DNA of 64,000 nt from the NCBI RefSeq assembly GCF_000787575.1, contig NW_012236532.1, forward strand, positions 932,612 to 996,611, in the 5' to 3' direction. The first letter of the stretch is position 1. The number at the start of each line of letters is the position of its first letter. Positions 30,134 through 42,012 of this stretch are shown here, one piece after another. The stretch is from Acytostelium subglobosum LB1. Lineage: Eukaryota; Evosea; Eumycetozoa; Acytosteliales; Acytosteliaceae. The position numbers and the translations under genes are program-made. The notes below the pieces were generated by a model that was not told the DNA's origin, searched no databases, and saw nothing but the letters and a program-made list of their open reading frames with translations.

Positions 30134-32053
30134 ATGAAGATCATAGATAAGATCAACGATTATAAGGAGAGGAAGCAATTGTTCTACTCGTTCGAGTATT
30201 TCCCACCAAAGACGATGGAGGGTGTACAGAACTTGTACGACCGTCTTGGACGTATGCTCTTGCTCGAGCCACTCTTTGTCGATATTACGTGGGGTGCCGG
30301 CGGTTCCACTAGCCAGCTGACGCTGGAGATTGCAGAGACTTCACAAAACATATGCGGCCTCGAGACGATGATGCATCTGACCTGCACCAACATGAAGGTG
30401 GAGGAGATCGACTTTGCCCTCGAGAAGGCCAAGGCGTCGGGCGTGCGCAACATCCTGGCGCTGCGCGGCGACCCGCCCCGCGGCGAGGAGTGGAAGAAGA
30501 TCGAGGGCGGCTTTGGCCATGCGTCAGACCTCGTGCGCTACATCCGCGCCAAGTACGGCGACTACTTTGGCATTGCCGTCGCCGGCTATCCCGAGATGCA
30601 TCAGGATGCCACCAACGCCGAGGAGGACCTGCAGCACCTCAAGCAGAAGGTGGACATGGGCGCCGACGTCATCATCACACAACTCTTCTACGACGTCGAC
30701 ATCTTCATCGAGTTCGTCTCCAAGTGTCGAGCGATTGGCATCAACTGTCCAATCATCCCTGGCATCATGCCCATTCACACTTACGCTGGATTCAAGCGTA
30801 TGACTACACTCTCCAAGACCATAGTACCTCCATTCATCCTAGAGAACCTTGAGCCAATCAAGGTATGTTCACTCACCCAATCAATCAATCAACCGATCAA
30901 TCACTAACACATAATCAATCAATCAATCAAAACAGGATAACGATGAGGAGGTAAAGAAGTATGGTGTTAGACTGTGTATTCAGATGTGTCAGAGAATGTT
31001 GGAGGCTGGCGTCGATGGCCTACACTTCTATACATTGAACCTCGAGAGGAGTGTGAGGAAGGTGTTGAAGGGACTGCAGCTGGTGCGTCCTGACCAGTTG
31101 AACAGATATCTGCCGTGGGCTCAGAACGCCAGCAGCAATCGTCTCAAGGAGGAGGTGCGTCCCATCTTCTGGCAGCATCGTCCACGCAGCTACATCTCGA
31201 GAACAGGCAGCTGGGACGAGTTCCCCACGGCCGTTGGGGCGACTACCGTTCGCCCGCCTTTGGCGACCTCAGCGACTACCATCTCAGCTCGCTGCACTTC
31301 AACGCCGTCAACCCAGTTCACGAGGAGCTGGAGTTTGGCGAGCCACCCCACACCGAACAAGATGTGTACGACCGCTTCGCCGACTACTGTGCCGGCAAGA
31401 CCAAGAAGCTGCCGTGGAACGACCTGCCGCTGTCCACCGAGTCCGACGAGATCAAGGAGCAATTGATCTTCCTCAACAAGAACGGATTTCTTACAATCAA
31501 CAGTCAGCCGGCAGTCAATGGCGCGCCCTCCACCGACAAGTTGCACGGTTGGGGTGGCAAGCACGGCTTCGTCTACCAGAAGGCCTACGTGGAGTTCTTC
31601 ACCTCGCCCGAGAACACCGAGCGCCTCATCGAGTACTTCAAGCTGTGTCCATCGATCACGTACCACGCCGTCAACCGCAGCGGCACGTCGCTCACCAACA
31701 CCAAGGGCACCAACGCCGTCACCTGGGGTATCTTCCCAGGCAAGGAGATCATCCAGCCAACCGTCGTCGACAATGCCAGTTTTGTCGTGTGGAAGGACGA
31801 GGCCTTTGCCCTGTGGCAGTCGCGTTGGGCCGCCGCCTATCCCGAGGGATCGTCGTCGCGCAAGCAATTGGAGACCATGATCAACTCATACTACCTCATC
31901 AACGTTGTCGATAACAACTTTGTCTCGGGCAACATGTGGAAGCCATTCCAAGACCTCGTCTTCAAGTGTTCTCCACCAGCACCCTCCTCGCCAACCATCC
32001 AATCCGCTGCCGCTGGTGCTGGAGCAGCTCCATCCCCATCCCAACAGCAGTAG
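30134..32053 (+). CDS. mthfr: Methylenetetrahydrofolate reductase, about 615 aa, one frameshift
   Basis: Exon 1 is 30134-30862 and exon 2 begins at 30936. The N-terminal catalytic TIM barrel (SFEYFPPKTMEG, DITWGAGGSTS, MHLTCTNM, NILALRGDPPRG, QLFYD, PIIPGIMPI) reduces 5,10-methylene-THF to 5-methyl-THF with FAD and NAD(P)H. The C-terminal half (SPAFGDLSDYHL, WGGKHGFVYQKAYVEFF, TWGIFPGKEIIQPTVVD) is the S-adenosylmethionine-responsive regulatory domain of eukaryotic enzymes. The two halves are in different frames: the change lies at about 31223-31230 in TTCCCCACGGCC, where family alignment expects EFPNGRWGD and one base appears missing next to a C run. Both sides are fully conserved, so an assembly error is likelier than a pseudogene. 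Supplies methyl groups for methionine synthesis; cytosolic. Confidence 0.9.
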
Positions 32054-32902
32054 TAGTTCTTTATCCTCCCCTTTCTTCCTTCCTTCTTCTTCCTTTCCCG
32101 TTGCCCTTGCCTTTGCCTTTGACTTGCAACAACGTTGTTGCGGTAGTTCAATTCCATCACTTCATTTATAAATCCATTCGAGTATGGATGGTGTACAACC
32201 AACCAACAGCATCGCATATTGCATAATCATACAAAGTTATAACTTGTACTTCATTTGGTCAGTCAATCAGTCAGTCTATGACCCTTCATCATGCTCGCTC
32301 ACTCCATTCAACATCATCCAAGTTTGACACCTTCTATTTATGTCCAAGTATGACGCCAGGGCATTGTCATGGTCTTGTCTCATCTTCGTTCGTCCTACCC
32401 TATCCATCAAAAACAGATTCAGACCCATCGTCAAAGTCTTGGACATGATGACAATTATGTGATGCAAGCTAGCACGATTGGATTGTCAAAAAAACTATTG
32501 TCCAGCCTGGGGTGATGGTTTCGCCCGACATCAGTGAATCAATAAGAAGTTCATGTGATCACTACCACACACAGTGACATATTTTTTTGTTTGTTGAGCC
32601 CAACAGACCGACACACAACTCAACCCAACCCCATCCTCTCTGTTCACTACCCCTCTTGCTTGCTCACTCTCGCGCATTCACTCTCTCCTGTCACTCATTC
32701 CATTCTCCTCCTCTCTCTCTTGCTTGCAAGCATCAATCAATCAATTATTCACTCTCTTCTTGTTATATCATTCTCTATAAATACAACAACTCCTCGAGCT
32801 CTATTGTCTCAGACACAGACGACAAAAGCTCAAACTCAGCATTCATAGATCTTATAATACTTAAGTATCCATTGTTTGTTATATTATTAGAGAGAATCCA
32901 GA
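32054..32902. other. Intergenic region
   Basis: About 850 bases, strongly pyrimidine-rich just after MTHFR (CTTTCTTCCTTCCTTC) and again around 32600-32740, the latter probably the aconitase promoter/leader. No additional gene supported. Confidence 0.5.
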
Positions 32903-35461
32903 ATGTCTTCAATCATGATGTCAGCAAGTGGAAGGGGTTTGACCCAATCCATGGTATGTATATTCATTCAATCATTCAATCATTCATTCATTCAATCATT
33001 CAAGTATACAGTATAACTTACATGAATGGACCGAATGAATATTAGAAACAATTCACTAGATCTTATACTACTGCCGCTCCAATGAGCAGGTTCGAGACAA
33101 AGAAGAAGATCAACTATGAGGGTATTGACCAGAAGTTGAAGCAGTTCAGATTGCATCACAACAAGCCACTCACCCTTGCTGAGAAGGTCTTGTACGGTCA
33201 TTTGGAGGACCCATCGACCAAGGTCGAGAGAGGTGTTACCTACCTCAAGTTGCACCCAGATCGTGTTGCCATGCAGGTATGTCGAATCATTCAATCAAGA
33301 GAGACACAGATAGAGGGATATACTAACATGAACACATAACACAACACATTGGTATGATCACATGATTGATTGATTGATTGAAATGATTGCAATGATTGAA
33401 ACAATATAATAGGATGCTACAGCTCAGATGGCAGTGTTACAGTTTATGTCTGCTGGTTTGCCAGAGACTGCAGTGCCAACTACTATTCACTGTGACCATT
33501 TGATCGAGGCCTTTAAGGGTGGCCCCACTGACTTGGCCCACGCCAAGGACATTAACAAGGAGGTGTACGACTTCTTGGCCTCGTCAGCCGAGAAGTTTGG
33601 CATGGGCTTCTGGAAGCCCGGTTCAGGCATTATCCATCAGATCGTTCTGGAGAACTACGCCTTCCCAGGTGGTCTGATGATCGGCACTGACTCTCACACC
33701 CCCAACGCTGGAGGTCTGGGCATGGTCGCCGTCGGAGTCGGAGGTGCCGACGCCGTCGATGTGATGGCCGGTATCCCATGGGAGCTCAAGGCCCCCAAGG
33801 TCATCGGAGTCAAGCTCACTGGCTCGCTCAAGGGCTGGTCTTCACCAAAGGACGTCATCCTTCGTGTGGCTGACATCCTCACCGTCAAGGGAGGCACGGG
33901 TGCCATCGTCGAGTACTTTGGACCAGGTGTCGACTCACTGTCCGCCACCGGTATGGCCACCATCTGTAACATGGGTGCTGAGATTGGTGCCACCACCTCG
34001 ATCTTCCCCTTCAACAACAGAATGGCCGACTACTTGAACGCCACTGGCAGAAACGGCATCACCAAGGCCGCCACCCACTACCGCCACAACCTCGTTGCCG
34101 ACCCCAACGCCCAGTACGACCAGCTGATCGAGATCAACCTCGACACTTTGGAGCCATACGTCAACGGCCCATTCACACCAGACCGTGGCCACCCACTGTC
34201 CAAGTTCGCCGACTCTGTTCGCCAGAACAAGTGGCCAGAGGAGCTTCTCGTTGGTCTTATTGGCTCGTGCACCAACTCCTCCTACGAGGATATGTCGCGT
34301 GCCGCCTCTGTCGCCCAGCAGGCATTGAACCACGGCATCAAGTCCAAGGCCAAGTTCACCATCACCCCAGGTTCAGAGCAGATTCGCGCTACCATCCAGC
34401 GTGACGGACAGATCGAAGTGTTTGAGAAGGTCGGTGGTGTTGTGCTCGCCAACGCCTGTGGCCCATGCATTGGCCAGTGGAAGAGAGAGGACATTGCCAA
34501 GGGACAGAAGAACTCGATCATCACCTCATACAACAGAAACTTCACCGGCAGAAACGACTCCAACCCCAACACTCACGCTTTTGTCGCCTCGCCAGAGATC
34601 GTCACAGCCATGGCCATTGCTGGTGACCTCACATTCAACCCAGTGACTGACTACCTGACAGACGCCAACGGACAAAAGTTCAAGCTGGACGCCCCACGCG
34701 GCGACGAGCTGCCATCGCGCGGATTCGACGCTGGTGAGGACACCTACCAGGCACCATCGGCCAACGCCGAGAACATCAAGGTCAAGGTCGACGTTGCAAG
34801 CCAGCGTCTGCAGCTCCTCGAGCCATTCCAGCCATGGGACGGCCAGGATCTGACCGACATGCAGGTGCTCATCAAGGTGCAAGGCAAGTGCACCACCGAT
34901 CACATTTCGATGGCCGGCCCATGGTTGAAGTACCGTGGCCATTTGGACAACATTTCGAACAACATGTTGATCGGCGCCATCAACTCTGAGAACGGCAAGG
35001 CCAACGCCGTGCTCAACCAGTTCACTGGTGAGACCGCCCCAGTGCCCACCGTCGCCCGTGACTACAAGAAGCGTGGAGTGTCGTGGGTCGTCATTGGAGA
35101 CGAGAACTACGGTGAGGGATCATCGCGTGAGCACGCCGCCCTCGAGCCACGTCACTTGGGTGGCAAGGCCATCATTGTCAAGTCGTTCGCCAGAATCCAC
35201 GAGACCAACTTGAAGAAGCAAGGAATCTTGCCACTGACCTTTGCCAACCCGGCCGACTATGACCGCATCACCGGTGACGACGTCGTCTCGATCGTCGGAC
35301 TCAAGACCCTTGCCCCAGGCAAGCCACTCAAGATGATCGTCAAGAACGCCAAGTCTGGCAACGAGTTTGAGGTAGTCCTCAACCAGACCATGAACGAGGG
35401 CCAGATCGAATGGTTCAAGCATGGAAGTGCTCTCAACTTTATCAAGAAGTCAAAGAAATAA
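32903..35461 (+). CDS. aco2: Mitochondrial aconitate hydratase, 776 aa
   Basis: Exons 32903-32953, 33046-33276 and 33413-35461, all phase 0. The first 38 residues ([13 protein letters not shown]...[13 protein letters not shown]) are basic, hydroxylated and nearly free of acidic residues, a matrix-targeting presequence split by intron 1. The rest matches mitochondrial aconitase throughout: [88 protein letters not shown]. The 4Fe-4S ligands are Cys380, Cys443 and Cys446, with the spacing of the mammalian enzyme. It isomerises citrate to isocitrate in the TCA cycle. Codon use is strongly biased to C-ending codons, consistent with high expression. Confidence 0.95.
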
Positions 35462-35666
35462 ACTCTTAATCAACATTGTCTCATTCATTCACATCCACTC
35501 CTCCTCCATGACTCATGCATCCTCCTACATCCTCGCCTCACCTTGTTCACAAACTGGCGTCAACTTGATAAATGGAAACAACTCACCTCAACTGGCCAAG
35601 TCAAATCATGATTCATCAACAGTCACCAACACTCATTCTCAATTGTTCATCAACTACTATTATTAG

Positions 35667-35684
35667 TTGGTTGCTGCTAAGGTT
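35667..35684 (+). repeat. Left terminal inverted repeat of the transposon
   Basis: TTGGTTGCTGCTAAGGTT. It matches the reverse complement of 38193-38210 at 17 of 18 positions. Confidence 0.85.
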
Positions 35685-35886
35685 CTGCAGGGGATAGTCA
35701 AGGTTACGCAGAGAATTCATTTTTCAGCGGTCTCAATCCTTGGGTTCGAGCTGGTTCGACCCTGGACAACCCTTGGAACAGCAAGGGGAACCCTTTCAAA
35801 CCTTATCTGATGTTAATTAAATATTTATATTTTTATTGTTGTTGTTGTAGTTGTTGTTGTGGTTGTTGTTGTTGTTGTATGATAAA

Positions 35887-37014
35887 TTAGACCTTAAAGA
35901 AATCGTCGTCTCGTCCAAAGGAGTGGAACATATTGGTCAAATATGCGATAATTGTCCAGAGTGCGTTGTGTCGTTGAATGTTGTCAGAAAGGTCGCCAAG
36001 TGATCTGATTGTGTCTGACAATATGTTCCATTTCTTCATCTCTCCAAAGACATTCTCAATGATGATCCTCACCTTCTTGATTCGATTGCTCTCATCTTTC
36101 TCTCTCAGGATACGCTCGGCATCGAATCCTTCTTTGGTGACCTTGGCTTCCAATGCCTTCAACTTCTTAGATACCTTGGTCGCCTCCTTTCCTTGACGCA
36201 GGCGATGCTCATCGAGCGTGCGTTTTCTGATCATCTTGTCTGTGTACTCCATATGATCGATCAATGAAGCCGACTTGATCTTGGGGGTGATGGTGTTGGT
36301 GTAGTACTTCTGACCTCCTTTGAATCCTTTGTCACCGAGAATGACAATATCTTCATCGAACAGAGCCTGTAGTCTANGTGCAGCATCCTTGTAGAGCGAG
36401 ACGTCAGGCTGGGCGCCTCCCTCTGTCTTACCTACATACACGATCTTGCCACGTATATCGCAAATGACCAACACTGCCAAAGAATACATTGATTTCTTGC
36501 CAGAATAAACAAGATCCTTGATCGTCTTGTGTGGCGGCACTTGAATCCTCTGCTCTGACCCGTCCACAATGAGATGAACATTGTGCTTAATACCATCTTT
36601 CCATATTTCTGCATGATTGTCTCGAAGCTCTCCATTGTGAACCACATCCTGGAAGTACCCATGGCAGTACGACTTCAATCTATCGAACACCTTGGTGAAT
36701 GAGTACCTGAGCTGAGCGATTGTCAATTGATATAGGAACACACGCTCCATCATGTACCAGGGAAGGTTGTGGCGGCACCTCATGAGGAAGACGAGCATGT
36801 CCTTGTGTTCAAAAGAGTGCTTCTCACAGAGCTGAGACACTTGACTATGGGAGAGCTTGAAGTAACTTGTGTACTCTTCATCTTGGTTGAACCATTGATC
36901 TGTAAGTGCAGAGTTGAGGGTATGGCATTTGTCAGTTAATGGACTTAGCTTGCTGGCAGCATATTTATTCTTCACCTTCTTCAAGGGTATTGTTCTTCCT
37001 CTTATTGTTCCTCC

Positions 37015-37046
<32 letters not shown>

Positions 37047-38044
37047 GGTGTTGGTGTTGCAGCTGCTTTCTTGGCCTTTGATTTAGACACTGGTTTGGTT
37101 ATTGCTGGGCTTGGTGCTGCTGGGCTGGGTGCTGGGATGGGTGGTGATGTAGTTGTTGACATCGCATTATCGTCGATATCTATCGTTGCCCTGCTGGAGA
37201 TACCGGTGTTCGCTTCGCACCATTGAGTCCATTTCTCTCGTTTGTTGGTTAGATACTCGACAAGGCAGTTCCATCGACAGAAGTATACAAAGACGCCAAA
37301 CGTGCTGTCTGGATGGCAACACTTCAAGATGCGAGAACAACCCTTTGAACAGTTCTGGCAATGTTGGACAGAATCTCCAATGATAGGCTTCTCTGGATCG
37401 TGTTCTCCAATCGCAGGTACAGCAAGCTTCAAATAGGGCATTGACCTGGTATGGTTTGTAATATGTCCAACACTGCACATCATCATTTTTTGGTCGCCAT
37501 AGTAGACAATGATCTTCTTCTCGATCTTGTTCTCTGGTGAATTGCAAGTCGCCTCTACTATAATCCGGTTGGGATTGGTTGGGTCTCGAACGTTGGAATG
37601 CAGGAAGCACTTGGTTTGTTTGCTAGTCTCTCCATCCATCAACTTCTTGGTATGTGTGATATTCATCAGCTCTCTATTGTTCTCTGCCGCACCTTGTTTG
37701 GTTGGCGTCTTCATTTGCTGAAGCGTGAGTGTTGATGACAACGATGTTGGTTGTGGCTGTTGTTGTTGTGGCTGTTGTTGTTGTGGCTGTGGTTGTTGTT
37801 GTTGTTGTTGCGATAATGACTTGATGATTCCCTCTAACTCCTCTATACGCAGCCTCAACGTGTGAGTCTCCTCCTGTGATTCTTTAGTCTGGAACATATC
37901 AATGATGATATTGTAACACAGTTTGGCGCACACGGGCAGGTGTTTGCCCAAGACCCAGATATCCAACTCAGTACCGCAGAAGAAGCATTTGACACCTGCT
38001 TGCTTAACTCTGGTGACTATTAACTGGGTTAGCTCCTCAGACAT
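35887..38044 (-). CDS. Zinc-finger DDE transposase (DDE_Tnp_4 type), two exons
   Basis: Two overlapping frames, 36965-38044 and 35887-36984. The second has no ATG at its 5' end. A 76-bp GT-AG intron (36900-36975, donor GTGAAG, acceptor TTACAG) joins them in phase as LEE-DQWFNQDEEY, giving one protein of about 690 residues. N-terminus: a C-x2-C-x10-H-x4-C finger (CFFCGTELDIWVLGKHLPVC), short coiled coil, Gln/Pro run, then a second Cys/His-rich region (CQNCSKGCSRILKCC). The C-terminal part has a helix-turn-helix-like segment and the RNase-H-fold triad: Asp in VDGSEQRI, Asp in LGDKGFKGG, Glu in IENVFGEMKKW. YSGKK places it near IS5/ISL2EU-like members. An ambiguous base near 36376 leaves one residue undefined. 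The frame overlap could alternatively mean two proteins. Confidence 0.85.
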
Positions 38045-38192
38045 CAGATGTTGTATTATATATATGTATTAATTGGTCGCTATTACTATGTTGGAGGTTG
38101 CAAAGGGTCATCACGGGTCGGACCTTGGATTCCAAAACAAATATTTGAAGAATCCACCCACAACACCCGTTGAACCCTGCAGAACCCAAGCT

Positions 38193-38210
38193 AACCTTAG
38201 CAGCAATCAA
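38193..38210 (-). repeat. Right terminal inverted repeat of the transposon
   Basis: Read on the minus strand it is TTGATTGCTGCTAAGGTT, one mismatch to the left end. It is followed inward by TGGGTTCTGCAGGG, shared with the left subterminal region. Confidence 0.85.
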
Positions 38211-38304
38211 GTAATATAAATAATGAATAACATACATTGCAACATGTAAACATAATACATATAATAACAACAAATAAACATACAAACAAACATACATATA
38301 TACT

Positions 38305-41300
38305 ATGGGAAACAATACCAATCGACAATCAACAACAACTACAACTACAACTACTAATACAACTAATGTTGTTGAGATGAATGATCAAACATATGTTGTT
38401 GGTCAAGACAATGATGATGTGGATATGCATTATTATGATAGACAACTATATACTATATCATTGGAAGCAATGAGATTGATTGTTGCCACTGATGTATTGG
38501 TTGTTGGTCTAAAAGGTGGACTTGGAATCGAGATTGTCAAGAATATTGTGTTGGCTGGTGTAAGATCAGTAACACTCTACGACGATGATCCTGTCACTAT
38601 GAGTGACTTATCATCCAATGTATGTATAATCATTAGCATCAACATCAACATCCACATCATCGACTGACTGACCTTTCAATCATAGTTCACTTTGGATCAA
38701 TCACATGTTGGTGTTGCGAGGTCTACTGCTTGCCAAGAGGTAGTGTCTTCGCTCAAGCATAACGTGACATGTTATACGGGCGAACTCACAGAGGATGTTA
38801 TAAAGAGACATCATGTTGTTGTGTTGGCAAACCAGTTACCATCGATCAATGTCAAGGTTAACCAATGGTGTAGAGATCACTCGATCAAGTTCATCGCTGT
38901 AGAGTGTCATGGTGTATTTGGATCATTGTTCAATGACTTTGGCGACCAGTTCCACATCACCGACATACGTGATGAGGTGTTGTCTCCAGCTCTCATCACT
39001 TCATTCAAGCGCTCAGACTCTGCTGGCTCTGACTCCTCCTCCAACAACAACAACAACAACAACAATTCTACCAATGGTTTGTTTGAAGAGGTCGAGATAC
39101 ATTTGGAGGAGTGCACATCATATATGCATGGTCTGTCTGTTGGCGATCAGATTCACCTTTGTATCAAGGGCATTACACAACTTGTTGACCATGGACCATA
39201 TACAATCAAGGAGATCCATCAGCGATATAAACTCAAGATTGATATGCCCTCTGAATTGACACAGATACTTGGAAGCTTCACAGGCGGTCGTGTCATCCCC
39301 CTGCCTCAATCATTGACAGTGGACTTCAAACCATTGTCCATCACATCGCAAGACCTCTATTGTCCTTCGGACGACCCTGCCAAGAGCTACAATGACATTC
39401 AACTGAACCTGGCATTCCAAGCCGTTCACAGGTTCAGTGAGGTACATGGTCACTTCCCCCGAGCCTTCAATATTGTCGATGCAGAAGAGGTGTTGGAGTT
39501 AGCCAAGGTGCTGGCCACCGATATCAACTCGCAACCGAGTGTGGATGAGACATTGGTGCTACAAATATCGTTTACATGGAGTGGAGAGCTTGCTCCAGTC
39601 TCATCAATCATTGGTGGTGTGGCAGCACAAGAGGTCCTGAAGGCCGCCTCACACTTATTCCAACCTATTTATCAATTGACTTACTTTGACTATTCATCCG
39701 TGTTGCCAACAGACCTCTTGAATATGTCCTCGCCACTCGATACCTCAACCAACTCACGATATGATGGTCTTTTGGCTGTGCTTGGTAGAGATATCCAACG
39801 ACTCATCGAGTCACAGCGCCTGTTCTTGGTTGGCGCAGGAGCATCTGGATGCGAGCTGTTGAAGAACCTGGCATTGATGGGCTTTGGCTGTGGCACCAAT
39901 GGACACATTCAATTCGCTGATCACGATGTCGTCGAGCTTCACAACCTCCACACTCAAATACTCTACTCTCGTGAGGACATTGGCAACCTCAAAGCAACAT
40001 GCGCAGCGAGGACGACCAAGGCGATCAATCCCGCGATGAACATCACTGCTCACACAGATCAGGTTGGCGAGATACCTTATAAGTGTGCACCGTGGAACGC
40101 AGAGGCCAACTCCAATTTCAACCAACAGTTCTACACTGACTTGGACGCGGTGCTCATGGCGCCCGACAACCTATCGGCCAGGATGCACATTGATGAGAGG
40201 TGCGTGAAGTTTGGCATCCCCTACATCGACACTGGGTTGCGTGGAAACAAGGGCAGCGTCCAGGTGGTGGTGCCACATCAGACGCAGCCATACTCGGCTA
40301 CGAAAGACCCATTCGAACACAGCTTCCCCAAGGACATGCACCACTTCCCTCGTGGAGTTGAGCACACTACAAACTGGGCACAAGATATTCTTCAGAATCA
40401 ATATGTAGAGTCTCCCAATGATGCCAACGAGTACCTCAATGACCCGTCAAAGATTGATGATAAGTCATTGTCAGCGTTTTCAATGTCATCCCTCTTGGAC
40501 AGGATTAGCGAGATTCTGCTGCTGGAAGTTATCCCAACAAACATCGAGCAATGTATACAGCTTGCCCGAAATATGTTTGAACAAGAGTTTACAATCAAGA
40601 CTCAACGTCTACTACACAGCTTCCCCAAGGACTTGGTGACGGCGACGGGTGCACCATTCTGGGGGCATCCCAACAGAATAGACGCGCCAACACCTCTGTC
40701 ATTCAGCTCGCAAGACCATCAACATCGCCAATTTGTCATTGTGGCGGCCAAGCTGTTTGCCCTCACCTTTAGCATCGAGTGGACATTGGATGCACAGTGC
40801 ACTGAGGAACAGCTCACTCAATGGATGGACTCAGTCACACTCAGGAGACCCAAATCTCTGGGCACCAAGCCCTATACCGATGAGAGAAGATTGAAGCGGG
40901 AGGCCAAGATCAGGGCCAAGCTTAGCGCAAGGTCTGATCAACTCAAGGGACTCAAACTACACATTGTTAAGCCTCAACTTGGAGAGCCTGGCCATCTCAC
41001 ATCAGAGTTTGTTGTACTGGCTTCCCAACTCAAATCAAGAGTGTACAACATCGAACAAGAGAATGCACACAAGATCCGAGGCATTGCCAAAAAGATCATC
41101 CCGACACTAATCACAAGTGCATCCGTAGTAGCCGGTCTAGCATGCCTCGAGTTGTTGAAGCTTATGCAAAAGAAGAAGCTCCAACAATGTCCACATGATT
41201 TCAGGAACAGGTAATCATTCGCGCCACACTCGCGCCACCTTTGCCATGGTCAATCTAACTCACTAACTCATCCATTAATCACAACCAACATGTAGCTTCA

Positions 41301-41698
41301 TCAATCTAGCAACAGCAACATTTATCCATGCTCAACCATTGCCTCCCAAGAAATATAATATGATTGGAAGTGTTGAGGGAGAGTGGACGGAATGGGACCA
41401 TGTGGAGGTATATGGCGATATCACTTTGCGAGAGTTGGTACATCATATAGAGCACCACTACTTATGTACATTAACGATGTTGTGTACTGGTACATGGTTG
41501 TTATACGCCAGGTTCATGAGGAAGGAGTTACATGAAAAACTCTTTGATCAACCAATCAAACAGATCATTGAGGATAAGTCCAAGCAAAAGATTGGTGACA
41601 AAGTCCGCTTCCTAGATCTAGATGTTTGTCTTGACTACCTTGGCACTGACTATGACTGTGAAGACTTCCCCAAGATCAGATACGTCATCAAACAATAA
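38305..41698 (+). CDS. Ubiquitin-activating E1-like protein without catalytic Cys, 1,080 aa
   Basis: Exons 38305-38619, 38686-41210 and 41296-41698. The whole E1 architecture is present: inactive adenylation half (YDRQLYTISLEAM, GLKGGLGIEIVKN), first catalytic half-domain with an Asn-rich insertion, active-type adenylation half (FLVGAGASGCELLKNLALMGFG), second catalytic half-domain (GAPFWGHPNRIDAPTPL) and C-terminal ubiquitin-fold domain (EWTEWDHVEVYGDITL). The usual P-x-CTLKNFP cysteine segment reads SFPKDMHHFP (residues 651-660) with no Cys. The arginine of NLNRQF is Thr528, and the LDNVDAR motif reads APDNLSAR. This makes normal thioester formation and adenylation doubtful. It is probably a pseudo-E1 that binds ubiquitin or E2 without transferring, with a true UBA1 elsewhere. 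The frame is undamaged over 3 kb, so it is under selection rather than decaying. Confidence 0.85.
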
Positions 41699-42012
41699 AT
41701 AATTGATTGTACATTTAATTGCCAAGTGTGATGAGGGTCAAGGGTTGAGGCCTTAACCGAAGGAAGAAGGTTGATGGTAGAGGGTAGAGAGTAAGGTCAA
41801 GGGTAAAGTATCAAGGTAAGGACGAGTGTAATAGTATGTATTGGGGATTGTTCCATTATTTATTGTGTTTTAGGAACAAATAATAAATAAATAAATAAAT
41901 AATAAATAAATATGTAGGTTGGTTGTTGAGGATGGATGGATGGATGATGAGTAAGAATACAGCTTGGACTGAAAGAGACAACCTCATTAGGATAACTCAA
42001 TCAATCATTATC
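41699..42012. other. Convergent 3' spacer
   Basis: About 310 bases with AAGGTC/AGGGTAGAGG purine-rich imperfect repeats and AATAAATAAATAAATAAT polyadenylation-type sequence near 41878-41905. Nothing else. Confidence 0.5.

Larger units (their letters stand above)
35667..38210 (-). mobile_element. PIF/Harbinger-like DNA transposon, 2.54 kb
   Basis: Bounded by near-identical 18-bp terminal inverted repeats (17 of 18 match). Just inside each end is a GGTTCTGCAGGG block, at slightly different distance left and right. Between them lies one minus-strand gene, a zinc-finger/DDE transposase that reads as a single spliced protein. It inserted between the aconitase and E1-like genes without disrupting either. 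The ends and coding frames look intact, so the copy is probably young. A 3-bp target duplication is expected for the superfamily. The flanks read TTA-G on the left and G-TAA on the right, so I cannot define a clean direct duplication. The YSGKK motif favours the ISL2EU/IS5-like branch. Confidence 0.88.

Noticed and set aside
35730-35770. Possible tRNA B-box (GGTTCGACCCT)
   Set aside because: No matching A-box, acceptor or anticodon arm nearby; it lies in the subterminal region of the transposon.
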